DNA of 36,741 nt from Chitinophagales bacterium. GTDB lineage: Bacteria > Bacteroidota > Bacteroidia > Chitinophagales > CAIODY01. Both the position numbers and the translations under genes were made by a program. The notes beneath the pieces are model-generated. The model saw nothing but the letters and a program-made list of their open reading frames with translations, did not search any database and was not told the origin of the DNA. Shown piece by piece: positions 7,922 to 18,500 of this stretch. The stretch is from contig CANFST010000029.1 in NCBI GenBank assembly GCA_947449695.1, positions 1 to 36,741 of the forward strand, written 5' to 3'. Numbering within the stretch: position 1 is the stretch's first letter; every line of letters begins with the position of its first letter.

Positions 7922-9562
7922 ATGAAGAAAATTTTCATTCTCTTTTTTTCGTTTAGCAGCTTTTTTGTTTTTGCAGAAAAAAATAATTCTGTTCAAAACC
8001 AACGCCCAAAGCTGATTGTAGGCATTGTGGTTGACCAAATGCGCTACGATTATTTGTATCGCTATTACAACAAATTTGGCAATGGCGGTTTTAAACGATT
8101 GATGAACGAAGGTGTGAATTGTGTTAATACGCATTACAACTACATGCCCACTTACACAGGTCCAGGGCATGCCAGTATTTTCACAGGCACAACGCCTGCG
8201 GTGCATGGTATTGTGGGTAATAATTGGTGGAGCAAAATCAACAATGCGCCAATGTATTGCGCCGATGATAGCACTGTTCAGACTGTTGGTGCTGCTGATA
8301 AAAACGGGAAAATGTCGCCACGAAATTTATTAACCACAACTATCACTGATGAAGTAAAATTGTTCAGCAATTTTCAATCGAAAGTATTTGGCATTGCATT
8401 GAAAGACAGAGGTGCAATTTTGCCAGCAGGACACACTGCTAATGCGGCTTATTGGTATGATACAAAAAACGGAAGGTGGATTAGCAGCACATTTTATTTG
8501 AAAGAATTACCTCAATGGGTAAACGATTTTAATGCCAAGCATTGGGTTGAATTTTACAATGCCGATTGGAATACTTTGTTGCCAATTGAGCAATATACTG
8601 AATCAACTTTTGATAATGCTGATTGGGAAGGTACTTTCAAAAGTGAGCAACAGCCTACGTTTCCACATTCAATGACAAAAATTATTACTGCCGATTCTTC
8701 TTTAAAATTTAGTTTGATTGCTTCAACACCATTTGGAAATACTTTAACAAGACAATTTGCAGAATCGGTTTTAGACAACGAAAAGCTGGGAACTGGCTCT
8801 TCCACTGATTTTCTAACAATTAGTTTTTCTTCTACTGATTACGTTGGTCATAAATACGGACCCAACAGTATTGAAGTCGAAGATGTGTATCTTAGATTGG
8901 ATAAGGATTTGGAAATTTTATTGAATGACTTAGATAAAAAAATTGGCAAAGAAAATGTGTTAGTATTTTTAACAGCCGACCATGGCGCAGCACATTCACC
9001 TAATTTTTCTGTTGCTCATAAATTGCCAGGTGGCATTTGTGACTCAAAAAAAATAAAAGACAGTTTGCAACAACAAATGAAATTGAGGTATGGTGAAGGC
9101 TCATGGATAGTAGGTTTGGAGAATCAACAAATTTATTTGAACAGAAAATTGATGACGCAAAAAAACATCAATGCTGATGAAGCGATTGCAAAATGTGTGA
9201 ATTATTTGAATCAAAATTTCAGCACCATTCAACAAGTTTTTGCTGCTTCATTGTTTCAAAATCAAAATTTAAAAACACCTTTTTTTAAAGAAATGCAAAA
9301 TGGTTTTTTTGAAAAACGTTGTGGCGATATTTACATCACTTTAGAAAGTGGATGGCTGGAAGATATGAACAAAGGCACATCACACGGCACCTCCTACGCT
9401 TATGATACGCATGTGCCATTGTTGTTTTGGGGAAATAATTTGAAAGCGCAAGAAATAAATTCAGTGGTTGAAATAACTGATATTGCACCAACAATTGCTA
9501 ATCAATTGCATATTCAAGAACCAAGCGGTTGTATCGGAAAAGTAATTGATTTAAAAAAATGA
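7922..9562 (+). CDS. pafA: PafA-type alkaline phosphatase
   Basis: A 546-residue secreted or periplasmic phosphomonoesterase of the alkaline phosphatase superfamily, PafA type, known in Flavobacteria as phosphate-irrepressible. A Sec signal peptide (residues 1-18, ending FVFA) starts the protein. Active-site positions line up almost exactly with the characterised Elizabethkingia PafA: zinc ligand D38 (VVDQMRYD), nucleophile T79 (PTYTGPGHAS), N100, K161/R163 (KDRGAILPAGH), D306 and H310 (STDYVGH), D353-H354 (TADHGAAHSP) and H488 (GTSHGTSYAYD). All catalytic elements are intact. It liberates inorganic phosphate from diverse monoesters. A bidirectional terminator follows. Confidence 0.9.
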   Translation: MKKIFILFFSFSSFFVFAEKNNSVQNQRPKLIVGIVVDQMRYDYLYRYYNKFGNGGFKRLMNEGVNCVNTHYNYMPTYTGPGHASIFTGTTPAVHGIVGNNWWSKINNAPMYCADDSTVQTVGAADKNGKMSPRNLLTTTITDEVKLFSNFQSKVFGIALKDRGAILPAGHTANAAYWYDTKNGRWISSTFYLKELPQWVNDFNAKHWVEFYNADWNTLLPIEQYTESTFDNADWEGTFKSEQQPTFPHSMTKIITADSSLKFSLIASTPFGNTLTRQFAESVLDNEKLGTGSSTDFLTISFSSTDYVGHKYGPNSIEVEDVYLRLDKDLEILLNDLDKKIGKENVLVFLTADHGAAHSPNFSVAHKLPGGICDSKKIKDSLQQQMKLRYGEGSWIVGLENQQIYLNRKLMTQKNINADEAIAKCVNYLNQNFSTIQQVFAASLFQNQNLKTPFFKEMQNGFFEKRCGDIYITLESGWLEDMNKGTSHGTSYAYDTHVPLLFWGNNLKAQEINSVVEITDIAPTIANQLHIQEPSGCIGKVIDLKK

Positions 9563-9580
9563 TATAGAATATATTGTGAT

Positions 9581-9619
9581 AAAAAAGAGCCAAACATTAA
9601 TTTGTTTGGCTCTTTTTTT
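9581..9619. terminator. bidirectional intrinsic terminator
   Basis: Inverted repeat with left arm AAAAAAGAGCCAAAC (9581-9595), an 8-nt loop and right arm GTTTGGCTCTTTTTTT (9604-9619). A-tract and T-tract flanks let it terminate both pafA (+) and the convergent T9SS cargo gene (-). Confidence 0.9.
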
Positions 9620-9625
9620 GAAAGT

Positions 9626-12505
9626 TTAATGATGTAATACAGATAGCTTCTGATAATATTTTCTATGTTGTGCATCAATTACTTCCAACTGATAAAGTCC
9701 ATTTGGTAAATCACTCACATCAATGTTGTTGAGTTTTTGATTCAATTTTTCCTTTAATAAAATACTTCCATTTAAGGTGATAATTCTAACTTCATTCATT
9801 GAAGAGCTAGAAACTTCAATTTGTAATTTTTCATCTGTTGGATTGGGGAAAATTTTGAAATAGTTGTTGTTTGAAAAACTTTCTATACCTGTTGCAATGC
9901 TGATGTGATAACAGCTACCAGTATCCAAACAACCATTGTAGTTTAAAACTAATTGATAATCGCCTGTTGAATCAGCTACAAATTTTCGTTCGGAAATAAT
10001 ATGGATGGGTTTTTTAGTATGACAATCTATCCAATAGAAAACAGAACCTAAACCGGTTGCATAAAGTGTATCAGCAGTTCGAATCACTGATGTATCTGGA
10101 TTATTTACAGTTAATTGCAATTTATTTATAGTATCACAATTTATTCCCCCTGCTAATGCTGGAATGGTATCTAAAATATATGTACCCGATGTATTAAAAG
10201 TATGATTTAGGATGCTGTAAGTTTGTCCATTGCAGATTGAATGATAAAGTGTTTTTACATTTAATTGGTAAACAGTTAAATAAAGTGAAATAAAAGAATC
10301 ACAACCGAATTGATTGATGGTGGTATCATAATAAACACCAGTTTGATTTAAAATCTTACCCCTGAAGTTGTAGAATTTGTTGGCACAAATTTGTCCGAAA
10401 ATGGCTTTAAAAGTATAATTATGAACTTTTAGATGCAGAGTAATAATCGAATCACAGCCTTGTGCATTTGTTAGCGTATCATAAAAAACACCTGTATGAT
10501 TAAATAAATGTCCGTTCAGATTATAAAATTGATTGCTACAAATGGTATCCCAAATTGCCGATGTGCTTGGATAACGTAAAGATAAATTTAGTGTTACGAT
10601 TGAATCGCAACCTAAATAAGATAATACTGTATCAATAAAAATACCTGAAGAATGTAAAATTTTATTATGAAAATTATAGGAGTAGCCATTGCAAATAAAA
10701 TCGTTGCCGGTGCCGTATACTGGTGATAGCACATTTAAATGAAGTGTTATAATTGAATCGCAACCTAAATAATTCAACATAGTATCATTGTATGTTCCAC
10801 TGTTTGTGAGCAATGAAGCATGAAAAGGAAAATAGCTTCCAATGCAAATGTTTTGATACAAGGTATCATATGATTTTTTTATTACATGCAATGTGATTTG
10901 TATAATTGAATCGCAACCAAAATGATTAGTAAAAGTATCGGCATAGATACCTTGATTATACAAATGAATACCATTTAAATTATAATAATTTCCTTCACAA
11001 ATAGTTTGATTGTAATTGTTGAAATTATAGGGCAGAACGCTTAAAACCAATGTATTTATAGAATCGCAACCTAATGAATTTGTTAAAGTGTCGAAGTAGG
11101 TTCCTGAATTGGTTAAAATTTTACCATTGAAATTATAATAACCATTACTGCAAATCTGTTTATTGAGCACAAGGCCATAATGTGGAATAACTGTTAAATG
11201 CAAAATTCTAACTGAATCGCAACCTAAATAATTAGTAAAATTGTAAGAGTAATTACCGCTACTTGTTAAGGTGTCATTATAGATAATATAGGATTGTGTG
11301 TAGCAAATTTTTGCTGGAATAATTACATGAGAAGATGAACGAACTGTTAAATTGAGTTCTGCAATAGAATCGCATCCTGCAGCACTTAACAAGGTATCAG
11401 AATAAACCCCGGTTAAGTGTAATTGATTATTTCCAAATTGATATGTTGTTGAATCGCATATAGATGCAGTAAGCTGAGTGTATTTATTTGCACATTGAAC
11501 AAAAATTCTTACTGTGGCTGTATCGCAGAAGTTTGTTGTGCCATTGAAATAACATGTAAAATATTTGAAGGAATCAACGCCACTAAAATTTACATTTGGA
11601 TGGTAAACTATTTCATTATTTAGTTGATTGATGTAACCATGTGCAGGTTGATTATGGTTAAACTGCATGGCATAATTAAATTGCGGAAAATCATTTTGAA
11701 AAATATTTAATGTATCGTTTAATTGATTGGTATTAAACACATAATAATCATCTACTGCTAAATAATTATGTGATCCAATATTTACACCAAAAGATAAAGT
11801 ATCAAAGCATGTAAGCGAATCGCCACTTATTCTAAAATTCTTTACAGTTACTTCAGTGATATTGAAATAATTATATTGACCATTATTGAGGGTAATAATA
11901 TTGCTATAAGATAAATTTACTGGGGATAGAGAATAGTAGTTAGTATAGAAATGCTGATTATTAAAAGAATCAACTAAAAAATTAGAACTGAAAGTGTAGT
12001 CGGAAGAATAAAATCCTAATTTATTGGTGATTGGATATTTTCCAAAATAACTTGGAAAACTATCTGTAACAGTTAATATATTGCTTTGTATCCGATAGCC
12101 GAATAATTTTGAATGCAAGTTTTTTATTACATCGCAAAGCGTTTCACCAACAAAAATATACATTTTTTGAGTGTCAGTAGTTGATGTTTGTGTGTTGAAA
12201 ATAGAATATAGGATTGTATCAATACCGATAAAATTAGGATTGGGTGTATATTCCAACGAATCATACTTTGTGGAAGCTGTAAAGTTTGGTTGGCTTAAAA
12301 TGCCATGTGAAATACCATGCAATGTGGCACTAAAAGTTACATTGCAAGAGAACAAAACAATGCTATCATTTGATAATGGTTTTATCTCGTTGTTATTGCT
12401 ATTTGCAGCAAAAAAATAAATATCACGAGTTAAAAAATTTTGCGCATTTACTTTTACAAAGGCAATCAACAACAAAAAACAAAGAATAAATTTATTACTT
12501 TTCAT
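9626..12505 (-). CDS. repeat-rich surface protein with T9SS sorting domain
   Basis: A 959-residue secreted protein. Residues 1-21 are a Sec signal peptide ending VNAQ. Two Ig/cadherin-like modules are suggested by YTPNPNFIGIDTILYSIF (86-103) and YHPNVNFSGVDSFKYF (301-316). Residues about 341-801 are nine repeats of 51 residues, each with a Cys near the start and a G-C-D-S-I motif 28 residues later, then a L-x-L-x-V strand. The C-terminus (about 880-959) is a type A T9SS sorting domain: IFPNPT, then VRIITLNGS, LPNGLYQLEV and a final KLSV strand. It is expected to be exported by Sec, crossed through the T9SS and anchored or released at the cell surface. The role is probably adhesive or structural, but no ligand or enzymatic domain is visible. 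The gene is convergent with pafA and shares its terminator. Confidence 0.88.
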   Translation of the reverse strand: MKSNKFILCFLLLIAFVKVNAQNFLTRDIYFFAANSNNNEIKPLSNDSIVLFSCNVTFSATLHGISHGILSQPNFTASTKYDSLEYTPNPNFIGIDTILYSIFNTQTSTTDTQKMYIFVGETLCDVIKNLHSKLFGYRIQSNILTVTDSFPSYFGKYPITNKLGFYSSDYTFSSNFLVDSFNNQHFYTNYYSLSPVNLSYSNIITLNNGQYNYFNITEVTVKNFRISGDSLTCFDTLSFGVNIGSHNYLAVDDYYVFNTNQLNDTLNIFQNDFPQFNYAMQFNHNQPAHGYINQLNNEIVYHPNVNFSGVDSFKYFTCYFNGTTNFCDTATVRIFVQCANKYTQLTASICDSTTYQFGNNQLHLTGVYSDTLLSAAGCDSIAELNLTVRSSSHVIIPAKICYTQSYIIYNDTLTSSGNYSYNFTNYLGCDSVRILHLTVIPHYGLVLNKQICSNGYYNFNGKILTNSGTYFDTLTNSLGCDSINTLVLSVLPYNFNNYNQTICEGNYYNLNGIHLYNQGIYADTFTNHFGCDSIIQITLHVIKKSYDTLYQNICIGSYFPFHASLLTNSGTYNDTMLNYLGCDSIITLHLNVLSPVYGTGNDFICNGYSYNFHNKILHSSGIFIDTVLSYLGCDSIVTLNLSLRYPSTSAIWDTICSNQFYNLNGHLFNHTGVFYDTLTNAQGCDSIITLHLKVHNYTFKAIFGQICANKFYNFRGKILNQTGVYYDTTINQFGCDSFISLYLTVYQLNVKTLYHSICNGQTYSILNHTFNTSGTYILDTIPALAGGINCDTINKLQLTVNNPDTSVIRTADTLYATGLGSVFYWIDCHTKKPIHIISERKFVADSTGDYQLVLNYNGCLDTGSCYHISIATGIESFSNNNYFKIFPNPTDEKLQIEVSSSSMNEVRIITLNGSILLKEKLNQKLNNIDVSDLPNGLYQLEVIDAQHRKYYQKLSVLHH
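10103..11485 (-). repeat. nine in-frame 51-residue (153-bp) protein repeats
   Basis: First cysteines fall at protein residues 350, 401, 452, 503, 554, 605, 656, 707 and 758, exactly 51 apart every time. Second cysteines (GCD motif) fall at 378, 429, 480, 531, 582, 633, 684, 735 and 790; the last unit carries a 4-residue insertion. At DNA level the clearest shared words are around GAATCGCAACC, spaced 153 bp apart; elsewhere the copies have diverged substantially. Confidence 0.92.
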
Positions 12506-12510
12506 AATCT

Positions 12511-12539
12511 CAAAATTACTTTAATCATAGAATAGACAA
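12511..12539 (-). promoter_or_regulatory. possible Bacteroidota promoter for the T9SS cargo
   Basis: On the minus strand TTG (12537-12539) is followed by 18 nt and TAATTTTG (12511-12518), matching the TTG / TANNTTTG layout. It sits only 5 nt before the ATG, so transcription would start at or just inside the codon, giving a leaderless mRNA. That makes the call uncertain. Confidence 0.3.
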
Positions 12540-12603
12540 TAATTTAAGGCATTTCGTTTCAGTATTATTAACTAACAAAACGATGTTGTCATTCTTTCTT
12601 TCG

Positions 12604-13629
12604 CTACAAATAATTTTGTAATTGAAAATTTGCTTGATTTACAAAATTACCTTTCTCCATTTTTTTCATTCGATGAGCCAAATAAATTTGCTCGGTTTGC
12701 CCAGGCGTTGGAATAAAAATAGCTGATTTGCCAATCGCATCCAAATCCATGATGGTGCTATAGCCGCTGCGGCAAATAATTTTTTTTGCGCCTATTAAAT
12801 AACTTAAAATTTCAGAGGGATTGACGTAAGGAAAATATTGAACTAGATTAGGAAATTCACCCAAAAGAGCCACATTTCTAACTTTTCCACCAATCACAAT
12901 TATTTTTTTGTCCAGTTCTTTTTGATGAGGTAACTGGGAGAATACTTTTTCTTCTAACAAAGTTCGTTGCGGTTCAGGTCCCGAAATCAGAATTAAAATG
13001 TCAGATTCAATTTTTGAATTGCTAAGGTTCAATTTTTTAAATCTGCTCAAAGGTTCAATAAATTTGATGTTTCGCAGCTTTGAATTGCAATGCGATAATT
13101 TTCCACTCAAACTTTTTTCTTCTGATTCATAATCTGGAATCCAACATTCATCAAAATTTTTGATTCTTTTTTCAATCAAATTTTTAGTGATTGATTCTGC
13201 CCATTTAAAACCTTCAGGCATTTGCAATTGCAATTGATGTGTAATGAAAATGCTACTGCATTTTTTTGTAAATAAACCATACCGATTATCAGAAATCACT
13301 ACCTCAATTTTTTCTTTTTCAACAATATTATCCAACCATTGATTTTCTTTTTTAAAGCATTTTAATAAATGTGGAATTTGCTTCAAAAGCTTCCACCAAA
13401 GCCATTTTCCATTGTTTGAATATTGAACATTGTAGTTAAATAACTTTAAAAAATTCAGATTTGGAAATTCGTTATTCAATAACTTTTCAATCGCTCCATC
13501 AGCAGCAATCACAACTTCATTATTTTGTTCTAATAAATTTTGAATTACAGGAATGCAACGAGTTGCATGTCCCAAACCCCAATCTAATGGTGCAATTAAT
13601 ATTTTTTTATGACTGATTTCTGTTTTCAC
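12604..13629 (-). CDS. glycosyltransferase, GT28/MurG-like fold
   Basis: A 341-residue protein of a Bacteroidota family annotated as glycosyltransferase. The N-terminus has the acceptor-domain loop APLDWGLGHATRCIPVI (about residues 13-29). The C-terminal donor domain has ILISGPEPQRT, KIIVIGGKV and the UDP-sugar binding region CRSGYSTIMDLDAIGKSAIF followed by PTPGQTEQIYLAHRM, the pattern seen in MurG and related GT28 enzymes. No TM segment is seen, so it is cytosolic or peripheral. Substrate unknown; MurG itself is excluded by the divergent N-terminus. The start is GTG at 13629, with no nearby in-frame ATG that keeps the LDWGLGH loop. It is divergent from the ftsB-like gene. Confidence 0.78.
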   Translation of the reverse strand: MKTEISHKKILIAPLDWGLGHATRCIPVIQNLLEQNNEVVIAADGAIEKLLNNEFPNLNFLKLFNYNVQYSNNGKWLWWKLLKQIPHLLKCFKKENQWLDNIVEKEKIEVVISDNRYGLFTKKCSSIFITHQLQLQMPEGFKWAESITKNLIEKRIKNFDECWIPDYESEEKSLSGKLSHCNSKLRNIKFIEPLSRFKKLNLSNSKIESDILILISGPEPQRTLLEEKVFSQLPHQKELDKKIIVIGGKVRNVALLGEFPNLVQYFPYVNPSEILSYLIGAKKIICRSGYSTIMDLDAIGKSAIFIPTPGQTEQIYLAHRMKKMEKGNFVNQANFQLQNYL

Positions 13630-13691
13630 TTTTATTAAACAACAAACAAAGAAAAGTTAAAAATAAATGCTTCTTTAAATAATATGCGGTT

Positions 13692-13699
13692 TATTTTTG
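13692..13699 (+). promoter_or_regulatory. -7 box (TATTTTTG) before the ftsB-like gene
   Basis: Matches TANNTTTG and lies 13 nt before the ATG at 13713. The -33 region has only TTC at about 18 nt spacing, so the promoter is half-supported. Confidence 0.3.
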
Positions 13700-13712
13700 T
13701 CGGAATCAAAGT

Positions 13713-14033
13713 ATGAACAAACTCAGTATTTTATGGGAAAAATTACCAAGCATCATTAAGAACAAGTATTTGCTTGCGCTTATTTTGTTTGCCGTTTGGA
13801 TTATTTTTTTCGACCACAATAATTTAATTAATCAGTGGCAAACCGATAAAGAATTGAATTCATTGCTACAAAAAAGAAATTTTTACAACAATGGCATCAA
13901 AGAAATTAATCAAACAAAAGATGCTATGTTTTCTAATGCTGATAAATTAGAACGCTTTGCCCGTGAACGATATTTGATGAAAAAAAACAACGAAGATTTG
14001 TTTATTATAGAACGAGATACGGTTCATAATTAA
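13713..14033 (+). CDS. septum formation initiator family protein (FtsB/DivIC-like)
   Basis: A 106-residue bitopic protein: a short basic N-terminus, one TM segment (YLLALILFAVWIIFF, about residues 19-34), then a periplasmic coiled coil (about 40-75) and the family-type C-terminus LERFARERYLMKKNNEDLFIIE. FtsB/DivIC forms the FtsQLB/DivIB-FtsL-DivIC complex that activates septal peptidoglycan synthesis. Length and layout match the family. The start is an ATG with a -7 box just upstream. Neighbours give no further support, as no other division gene is in the window. Confidence 0.85.
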   Translation: MNKLSILWEKLPSIIKNKYLLALILFAVWIIFFDHNNLINQWQTDKELNSLLQKRNFYNNGIKEINQTKDAMFSNADKLERFARERYLMKKNNEDLFIIERDTVHN

Positions 14034-14124
14034 TTCCATTTTCCTCACAATTCATTGCTGACAGGCCTTTTGAATATAACGTAATTGTTTATAACAATTT
14101 GCACTTTTATTATTTTAGATTGTT

Positions 14125-14132
14125 TAACTTTG
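14125..14132 (+). promoter_or_regulatory. -7 box (TAACTTTG) before the TPR gene
   Basis: TAACTTTG matches TANNTTTG and ends 21 nt before ATG 14154. A TTTG at 14098-14101 is 23 nt upstream, slightly longer than the usual 19-21 spacing. It supports ATG 14154 as start, since the earlier in-frame TTG at 14085 lies upstream of this promoter. Confidence 0.35.
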
Positions 14133-14153
14133 AATAACCAATCAACTATTGCC

Positions 14154-15566
14154 ATGGAAGAATTTGAAAATGCAGAGCCAGCGGATGTGGAGTTAAACAT
14201 TGCCATTGAGCGATTTGAAGAAATGTTGCGCCGCAACAAAAGATATTTTTTCGACCAACATATTTTAGTGCAGATAATCGACCATTTTATTGGTTTGGAT
14301 GATATGACCAAGGCAACAGAAGCGGCGAACTTAGCTGTTGAGCAATATCCGTTTTCGATTGAATCGTGGTTGAAACGAGCACAAATATTTACCGAAGAAG
14401 GCAAGTATGAAGCGGCTTTGAAGATTCTGGACAAAGCCGAAAGTATAGAACCTAACGATATTAATGTGTTGCTGATGAGAAGTGATTGTTTGTTGCTGTT
14501 AGATAAATATCAGCAAGCAGTTGAGATTTTGCAAACAGGTTTAGAAAAAGCAAATGAAGATGAAAAAGATTTGTACCATTTAGAAATTGCCGATGTGTAT
14601 TTTGAGTGGGACAATATGGATAAGGCTTTTGAGCATGTTGTAAAATCATTACGTGTAAATCCTACCAACGAATATGCGCTGAACAGAATTTGGTATTTAA
14701 CCGAAGTAACCAACAAATATGAAGAAAGCGCTGCTTTACACAATTGGATTATAGATGAACATCCTTTTTGTTATGCAGCTTGGACAAATCTTTCGCAAGC
14801 ATATAGTGGTTTGAATTTGCTTGAAAAAGCATTGGAATGTTGCGAATATGCTATGGCAATCAACGAAAATATAGATGTTGCTTATCGTGATGCTGGTGAG
14901 ATTTTGATTGAATTAAAACGATATAAAGATGCACTCGAAAATTTTTCAAAAGTGCAATCGTTAGTTGTTCCGGATGCTTTTTTATTGTTCAATATGGGTT
15001 TTTGTTTTGAACGTTTAAAAGATTTTAGTGCAGCCCGAAATCATTATCAACGGAGCATTCAGACTAATAAAAATTTTTCTGATGGCTATTTTCAAATTGG
15101 CGAAACCTACGCCAAAGAAGGTGATTGGAAAAAAGCAATTCCATATTATCGCACCGCGACAAAGTTGAATGAAAACTATTTACCATATCGTGGTAAATTG
15201 GCAAAAGCAATGTTGATGAGTGAATATTATAGAGAAGCAGGAAAATTGTTTATTGAATTATTAGAACACAATCCAAAGAAAAAAACTTGGTGGCAAGGTT
15301 TGATAAAAGTTTATTTAGAATTAGGAAAAGTAGAAGATGCTTTTTTTGCTTACAATCAAGCCATCAGTTATTTGGGCAACACTGCCGATTTTAATTATAT
15401 TTCAGTTGCAATTTTTTGGGCTGGTGGTCAGCAAATCGCAGCTCTATTGGCTTTGGAGAATGCATTGGCAGAAAATAAACGTAGATATAAAACGCTTTTT
15501 GAATTAATGCCTGCCTTGTTGAAAGAACCAAAAATTTTGCATGCTATAGCAATGGCAAGAAAATAA
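14154..15566 (+). CDS. tetratricopeptide repeat protein
   Basis: A 470-residue protein made almost wholly of TPR-type helix pairs, with no signal peptide or TM segment from ATG 14154, so probably cytosolic. Typical TPR units include SWLKRAQIFTEEGKYEAAL, AWTNLSQAYSGLNLLEKAL, DAFLLFNMGFCFERLKDFS and DGYFQIGETYAKEGDWKKA, repeated at about 34-residue spacing from near residue 60 to 430. TPR arrays are protein-interaction scaffolds; the partner is unknown. It starts 120 nt after the ftsB-like stop. Its stop lies 5 nt from the stop of dnaE on the opposite strand, with no visible terminator. Confidence 0.85.
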   Translation: MEEFENAEPADVELNIAIERFEEMLRRNKRYFFDQHILVQIIDHFIGLDDMTKATEAANLAVEQYPFSIESWLKRAQIFTEEGKYEAALKILDKAESIEPNDINVLLMRSDCLLLLDKYQQAVEILQTGLEKANEDEKDLYHLEIADVYFEWDNMDKAFEHVVKSLRVNPTNEYALNRIWYLTEVTNKYEESAALHNWIIDEHPFCYAAWTNLSQAYSGLNLLEKALECCEYAMAINENIDVAYRDAGEILIELKRYKDALENFSKVQSLVVPDAFLLFNMGFCFERLKDFSAARNHYQRSIQTNKNFSDGYFQIGETYAKEGDWKKAIPYYRTATKLNENYLPYRGKLAKAMLMSEYYREAGKLFIELLEHNPKKKTWWQGLIKVYLELGKVEDAFFAYNQAISYLGNTADFNYISVAIFWAGGQQIAALLALENALAENKRRYKTLFELMPALLKEPKILHAIAMARK

Positions 15567-15571
15567 TTATT

Positions 15572-18500
15572 TCATGACATTTCATTTAGTTTAACTCCCA
15601 TTAACGGCAATGCTTTCAAGCTGTTGAATAATTCGTTAGCTGGTTCCACTTTTATTGAAGTTGATTTTAGCAAAACATTGTAATTGGTATCAGGGTCTAG
15701 CAATCTTACTTTCAGTTGACATCGCCCAGGATATTGATTGCATATAGCTTTTAGTGATTGAATAAATTTAGCATCTACATCTTTTAAGTTGACAAACACC
15801 GATAAGTTTTTTGCTTCCTGGTCTCTTACTGTACTCAACAATTGCATCGAACTGATTTTAAATTCATACTGGTCGGCATTTCTAAATCGTTGCTTGTAAA
15901 CACCTTTGATGTACAGTGAATTTCCCAATTCTAAGTACTGATTGTACTTCACATAATCTTCTTTGAACAACATAAATTCAGCCGTGCCTTTAAAATCTTC
16001 CAATGCAAATCGCACATACTTATTGCCGTTTTTATCTAATCGCACATCAGCTTTAGATACAATGCCAGCAATGCTTACAGCCTTATCTTTCACATTGGTG
16101 TAAGTGGTTAAATCAGCATTAGTAAAATTTTCAATTTCCAATCGGAAAGTATCTAGTGGATGTCCGCTCAAATAAAAACCTGTTACTTCTTTTTCTTGTC
16201 GCAAGCGTTCCATCAAGTTCCAATGTGGCACTTCAGGAAATGTTGGTTCTTTGATGGTCATGGATTGTGATGTAGCACCAAACAAACTTGATACACTACT
16301 TACTTTTGAATCTTGTGCTTGCCCAGCCCAACGAATAGAACTTTCAATAAATGATGTGCCTTCATTTTTTCCAATCTCAAAATATTGCGCCCGATGCCCA
16401 GCATTAAAATCATCCAAAGCACCAGCCATAGCTAATGCTTCCAGACTTTTTTTATTTACAGTTCGCAAATTCACACGTTTCATCATTTCAAAAAATGATT
16501 TAAACGCACCATTTTTATTTCGTTCGTCAATAATACTTTCTACCGCTGCATCGCCTAAACCTTTGATGCCACCTAATGCGAAGCGAACTTTTCCTTCTTT
16601 GTTTACTAAAAAAGTTTTTCCGCTTTCATTAATATTTGGTCCTAACACATCAATTCCACTGCGTTTGCACTCTTCCATGAAGTAAGTAATCTTATCAATA
16701 CTTCCGGCATTGTTCAACAATGCAGTCATGTATTCTGCTTGATAATGTGCTTTTAAATAAGCCGTTTGATAACTCACCACCGCATAGCAAGCCGAATGCG
16801 ATTTGTTGAAAGCATATTGTGCAAACTTTGTCCAGTCTTCCCAAATTTTTTCCAATTTATTTTTCGGATGACCTTTGTCTGTTGCTCCTTCAATGAATTG
16901 TGCTTTCATTTTTTCCAACACACTCAACTGCTTTTTTCCCATTGCTTTTCGCAACACGTCTGCATCACCTTTGCTGAAGCCAGCTATAGACTGACTCAAC
17001 AACATCACCTGTTCTTGATAAACTGTGATGCCATAAGTTTCTTTTAAATATTCTTCTAACTCTGGTAAGTCGTATTCAACTTTTTCTTTGCCATGTTTTC
17101 GGGCAATATAATTCGGAATATATTCTTGCGGACCAGGACGATTCAACGCATTCAATGCAATCAAATCCTCAATGGTATTGGGTTTCATCTGCCTTAGAAT
17201 CGAAGGTACATGCTCGGCTTCAAACTGAAAAATGCCGACCACATTTCCACTTTGATACAATTGAAAAGTTTTTTCATCGTCTAAAGGAATGTTATCAATG
17301 TCAATTTCAACACCATGATTTTGCTTGATTAATTCCAAAGCATTTTTTATGATGCTCAAAGTTTTTAAACCCAAAAAGTCCATCTTGATTACACCAGCAT
17401 CTTCAATCATAGTGCCTTCAATTTGTGTAACCCACAGCGGAGAATCTTTTTGAATGTACACAGGAATCAACTCTGTCAAGTCTTTTGGTGCGATGATGAT
17501 GCCTGCAGCATGAATGCCTGTGTTACGAACTGAGCCTTCTAATTTTTCTGCTTCTTGCAAAACTTTTGCTTGTAAATCGCTACCAGAGCGTATTTCACGA
17601 AGTCGTTTGGCATTTGCAATATCATCTTGCTTTAATTCTTCTTTTTCTTCTAGTGAATCTTTTCCTGTCAAAGGCGCATTCAGCAAACGTTTTAATGAGA
17701 TGCCAGGTTTTTCTGCAACAAATTTTGCTAAAATATTCGATTCGTTTAATGGCAATTCCATCACCCTTGCCACATCCTTAATACTTGATTTGGCAGCCAT
17801 TGTGCCGTAGGTAACAATTTGTGCCACCTGATTTTTTCCGTATTTATCCACCACATAATCAATCACACGTTGCCTTCCTTCATCATCAAAATCTGTATCA
17901 ATATCGGGCATTGACTTACGGTCAGGATTTAAAAATCTTTCAAACAGCAAATTGTATTTCATTGGGTCGATATTGGTAATCTCAATACAATAAGCCACCA
18001 CCGAACCAGCAGCAGAGCCACGTCCGGGACCAACCATTACACCTATTTCTTTTCCCTTGCGGATGAAATCACTCACAATTAAAAAGTAACCAGCAAATCC
18101 CATTTTCAAAATAACATCCAATTCGAAATTGATTCGCTCTTCTGTTTCGGCATTCAAATCTTTGTAGCGTTTTTTTGCGCCTTCAAAAGTTAGATGACGC
18201 AAGTATTCATCGGCATTTGCAAAATTTTGTGGAATTGGAAATGCAGGTAGCAGAATATCTTTTTTCAATTTCAGATTATCTACCTTATCTACAATTTCAT
18301 TAGTATTATCAATACTTGCAGGCACATCAGAAAATAATTTTTCCATTTGCGCTGTGGTCTTGAAATAAAATTCGTTGTTAGGAAAACCAAATCTTTCATT
18401 CTTAGCATCGCCAATTTTTGTGCTTTGATTTTCGCCAGTATTCACACACAACAAAATATCATGCGCATTAGAATCTTGTTGTTCAACATAATGCGAATCG

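Noticed and set aside
10103-11485. 153-bp periodic DNA as a possible CRISPR or tandem satellite
   Set aside because: The repeats are in frame, the period is far too long for CRISPR, and copies diverge while the protein pattern is kept.
16251-16685. 144-residue plus-strand frame within dnaE
   Set aside because: It is antisense to conserved DnaE sequence and carries no independent support.
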